A stretch of 32,689 nt of DNA from Candidatus Dietzia intestinigallinarum (lineage in GTDB: Bacteria > Actinomycetota > Actinomycetes > Mycobacteriales > Mycobacteriaceae). The position numbers and the translations under genes are program-made. Of the stretch, positions 31,879-32,689 are shown piece by piece; within the stretch, counting starts at the first letter, position 1; each line of letters opens with the position of its first letter. The stretch lies in NCBI GenBank assembly GCA_019119875.1, contig DWWG01000075.1, positions 1 to 32,689 of the forward strand. The letters are read 5' to 3'. Under the pieces are notes generated by a model. It saw nothing but the letters and a program-made list of their open reading frames with translations, was not told the origin of the DNA and ran no database searches.

Positions 31879-32689
31879 TCAGGCGTTCGCCTGCTCCTTC
31901 TGGATCTCCAGCGCGATGTCGATGAGCTGGTCCTCCTGGCCGCCGACGAGTCGGCGCTCCCCGGCGCGGATGAGGATCTCGGAGGCAGGGACACCGTAGC
32001 GCTCGGCGTGGCCCTCGGCGTGCTTCATGAACGACGAGTAGCAGCCGGCGTAGCCGAGCATCATGGCCTGGCGGTCCACGATGCACTCGGAGGGCATGAG
32101 CGGGCGGACGACGTCCTCGGCGGCGTCGGCGATACGGAAGAAGTCGACCCCGGTGGTGATGCCGAGCTTGTCGCACACGCCGACCAGCGCCTCGACGGGG
32201 GTGTTGCCGGCGCCGGCGCCGAAGCGGCGGGTGGAGCCGTCGATCTGCTGGGCGCCGGCCCGGATCGCCATGATCGAGTTGCCGACGCCCACGTCGAGGT
32301 TCTCGTGCCCGTGGAAGCCGACCTGGGCGTCGTCGCCGAGCTCTGCGACGAGGGCGGCGACGCGGTCGGAGACCTGGTCCATGACGAGCGCGCCGGCCGA
32401 GTCGACGATGTAGACGCACTGGCACCCCGCGTCGGCCATGATCCGGGCCTGCTCGGCCAGCACCTCGGGGGGCTGGGTGTGGCTCATCATGAGGAAGCCG
32501 ACGGTCTCGAGGCCGAGCTCGCGGGCGTAGCCGAAGTGCTGGATGGAGACGTCGGCCTCGGTGCAGTGGGTGGCGATGCGGCAGATGGAGCCGCCGTTGT
32601 CCCGCGCGGCGAGGATGTCGTCCTTGATGCCCAGTCCGGGCAGCGTGAGGAACGCGATCTTGGCCTGGGTGGCGGTCTCGGCCGCGACC
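31879..32689 (-). CDS. hsaF: 4-hydroxy-2-oxovalerate aldolase HsaF, 5' end beyond the window
   Basis: The last 269 residues of a family usually about 340 long; the frame stays open to the right edge, so the start lies outside. Blocks seen: [39 protein letters not shown], the metal-binding HGHEN (two His), and [15 protein letters not shown]. HsaF splits 4-hydroxy-2-oxohexanoate into pyruvate and propanal, which HsaG makes into propionyl-CoA, ending ring A degradation. hsaE and hsaG are expected to the right. It converges on the flavodoxin-like gene. Confidence 0.9.
   Translation of the reverse strand, partial: VAAETATQAKIAFLTLPGLGIKDDILAARDNGGSICRIATHCTEADVSIQHFGYARELGLETVGFLMMSHTQPPEVLAEQARIMADAGCQCVYIVDSAGALVMDQVSDRVAALVAELGDDAQVGFHGHENLDVGVGNSIMAIRAGAQQIDGSTRRFGAGAGNTPVEALVGVCDKLGITTGVDFFRIADAAEDVVRPLMPSECIVDRQAMMLGYAGCYSSFMKHAEGHAERYGVPASEILIRAGERRLVGGQEDQLIDIALEIQKEQANA

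Overview
The window is high-GC actinobacterial DNA, and its content points to a mycolic-acid-containing genus of the Mycobacteriales. Dietzia is my guess, with Gordonia and Rhodococcus possible. The reasons are a near-complete set of sterol ring-degradation genes, operators matching both the KstR and KstR2 consensus, and gene order shared with the Mycobacterium tuberculosis Rv3556c-Rv3564 block. No PPE gene is present. I see no tRNA, rRNA, CRISPR array or insertion sequence.

Region 1 (1-10.3 kb) is accessory and poorly characterised. It holds four paralogous small secreted proteins, each with a signal peptide, two conserved cysteines and a shared 'VPSNVY' type motif. The first lies at the left edge and the other three form a co-directional row at 7991-10314. 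Between them sit a membrane Ser/Thr protein kinase with an outside sensor domain, a small membrane protein that looks frameshifted, and two overlapping large LuxR-family (LAL/MalT-type) ATPase regulators on the opposite strand. This may be one sensing and secretion locus.

Region 2 (10.4-23.1 kb) is the KstR2 regulon for the steroid C/D rings (HIP degradation): fadA6 and kstR2, a lipoprotein gene standing where M. tuberculosis has a PPE gene, ipdF and fadE30, divergent fadD3 with an atypical SDR gene, then a crotonase gene, fadE31-fadE32-fadE33 and a CysQ-like phosphatase gene. Three close matches to the KstR2 operator lie at the kstR2, fadE30/fadD3 and crotonase promoters.

Region 3 (23.1-32.7 kb) handles the A/B rings. 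On the minus strand are hsaA, hsaC and hsaB, followed by a DUF1214-like gene and a sulfotransferase gene. On the plus strand are kshA, a small Cys-rich gene and kshB. A KstR operator lies between hsaA and kshA. A flavodoxin-like gene and the 3' part of hsaF close the window. hsaD, which in M. tuberculosis sits between hsaA and hsaC, is absent.

Together, KshA/KshB open ring B, HsaA/HsaB/HsaC hydroxylate and cleave ring A, and HsaF finishes the ring A fragment. FadD3, IpdF, FadE30, FadE31-33 and FadA6 take the C/D-ring propionate (HIP) to central metabolites. The most interesting oddities are the secreted paralog family with its kinase and LAL neighbours, the missing hsaD, several pathway enzymes lacking canonical catalytic residues, and a sulfotransferase lying tail to tail with a CysQ-like protein.
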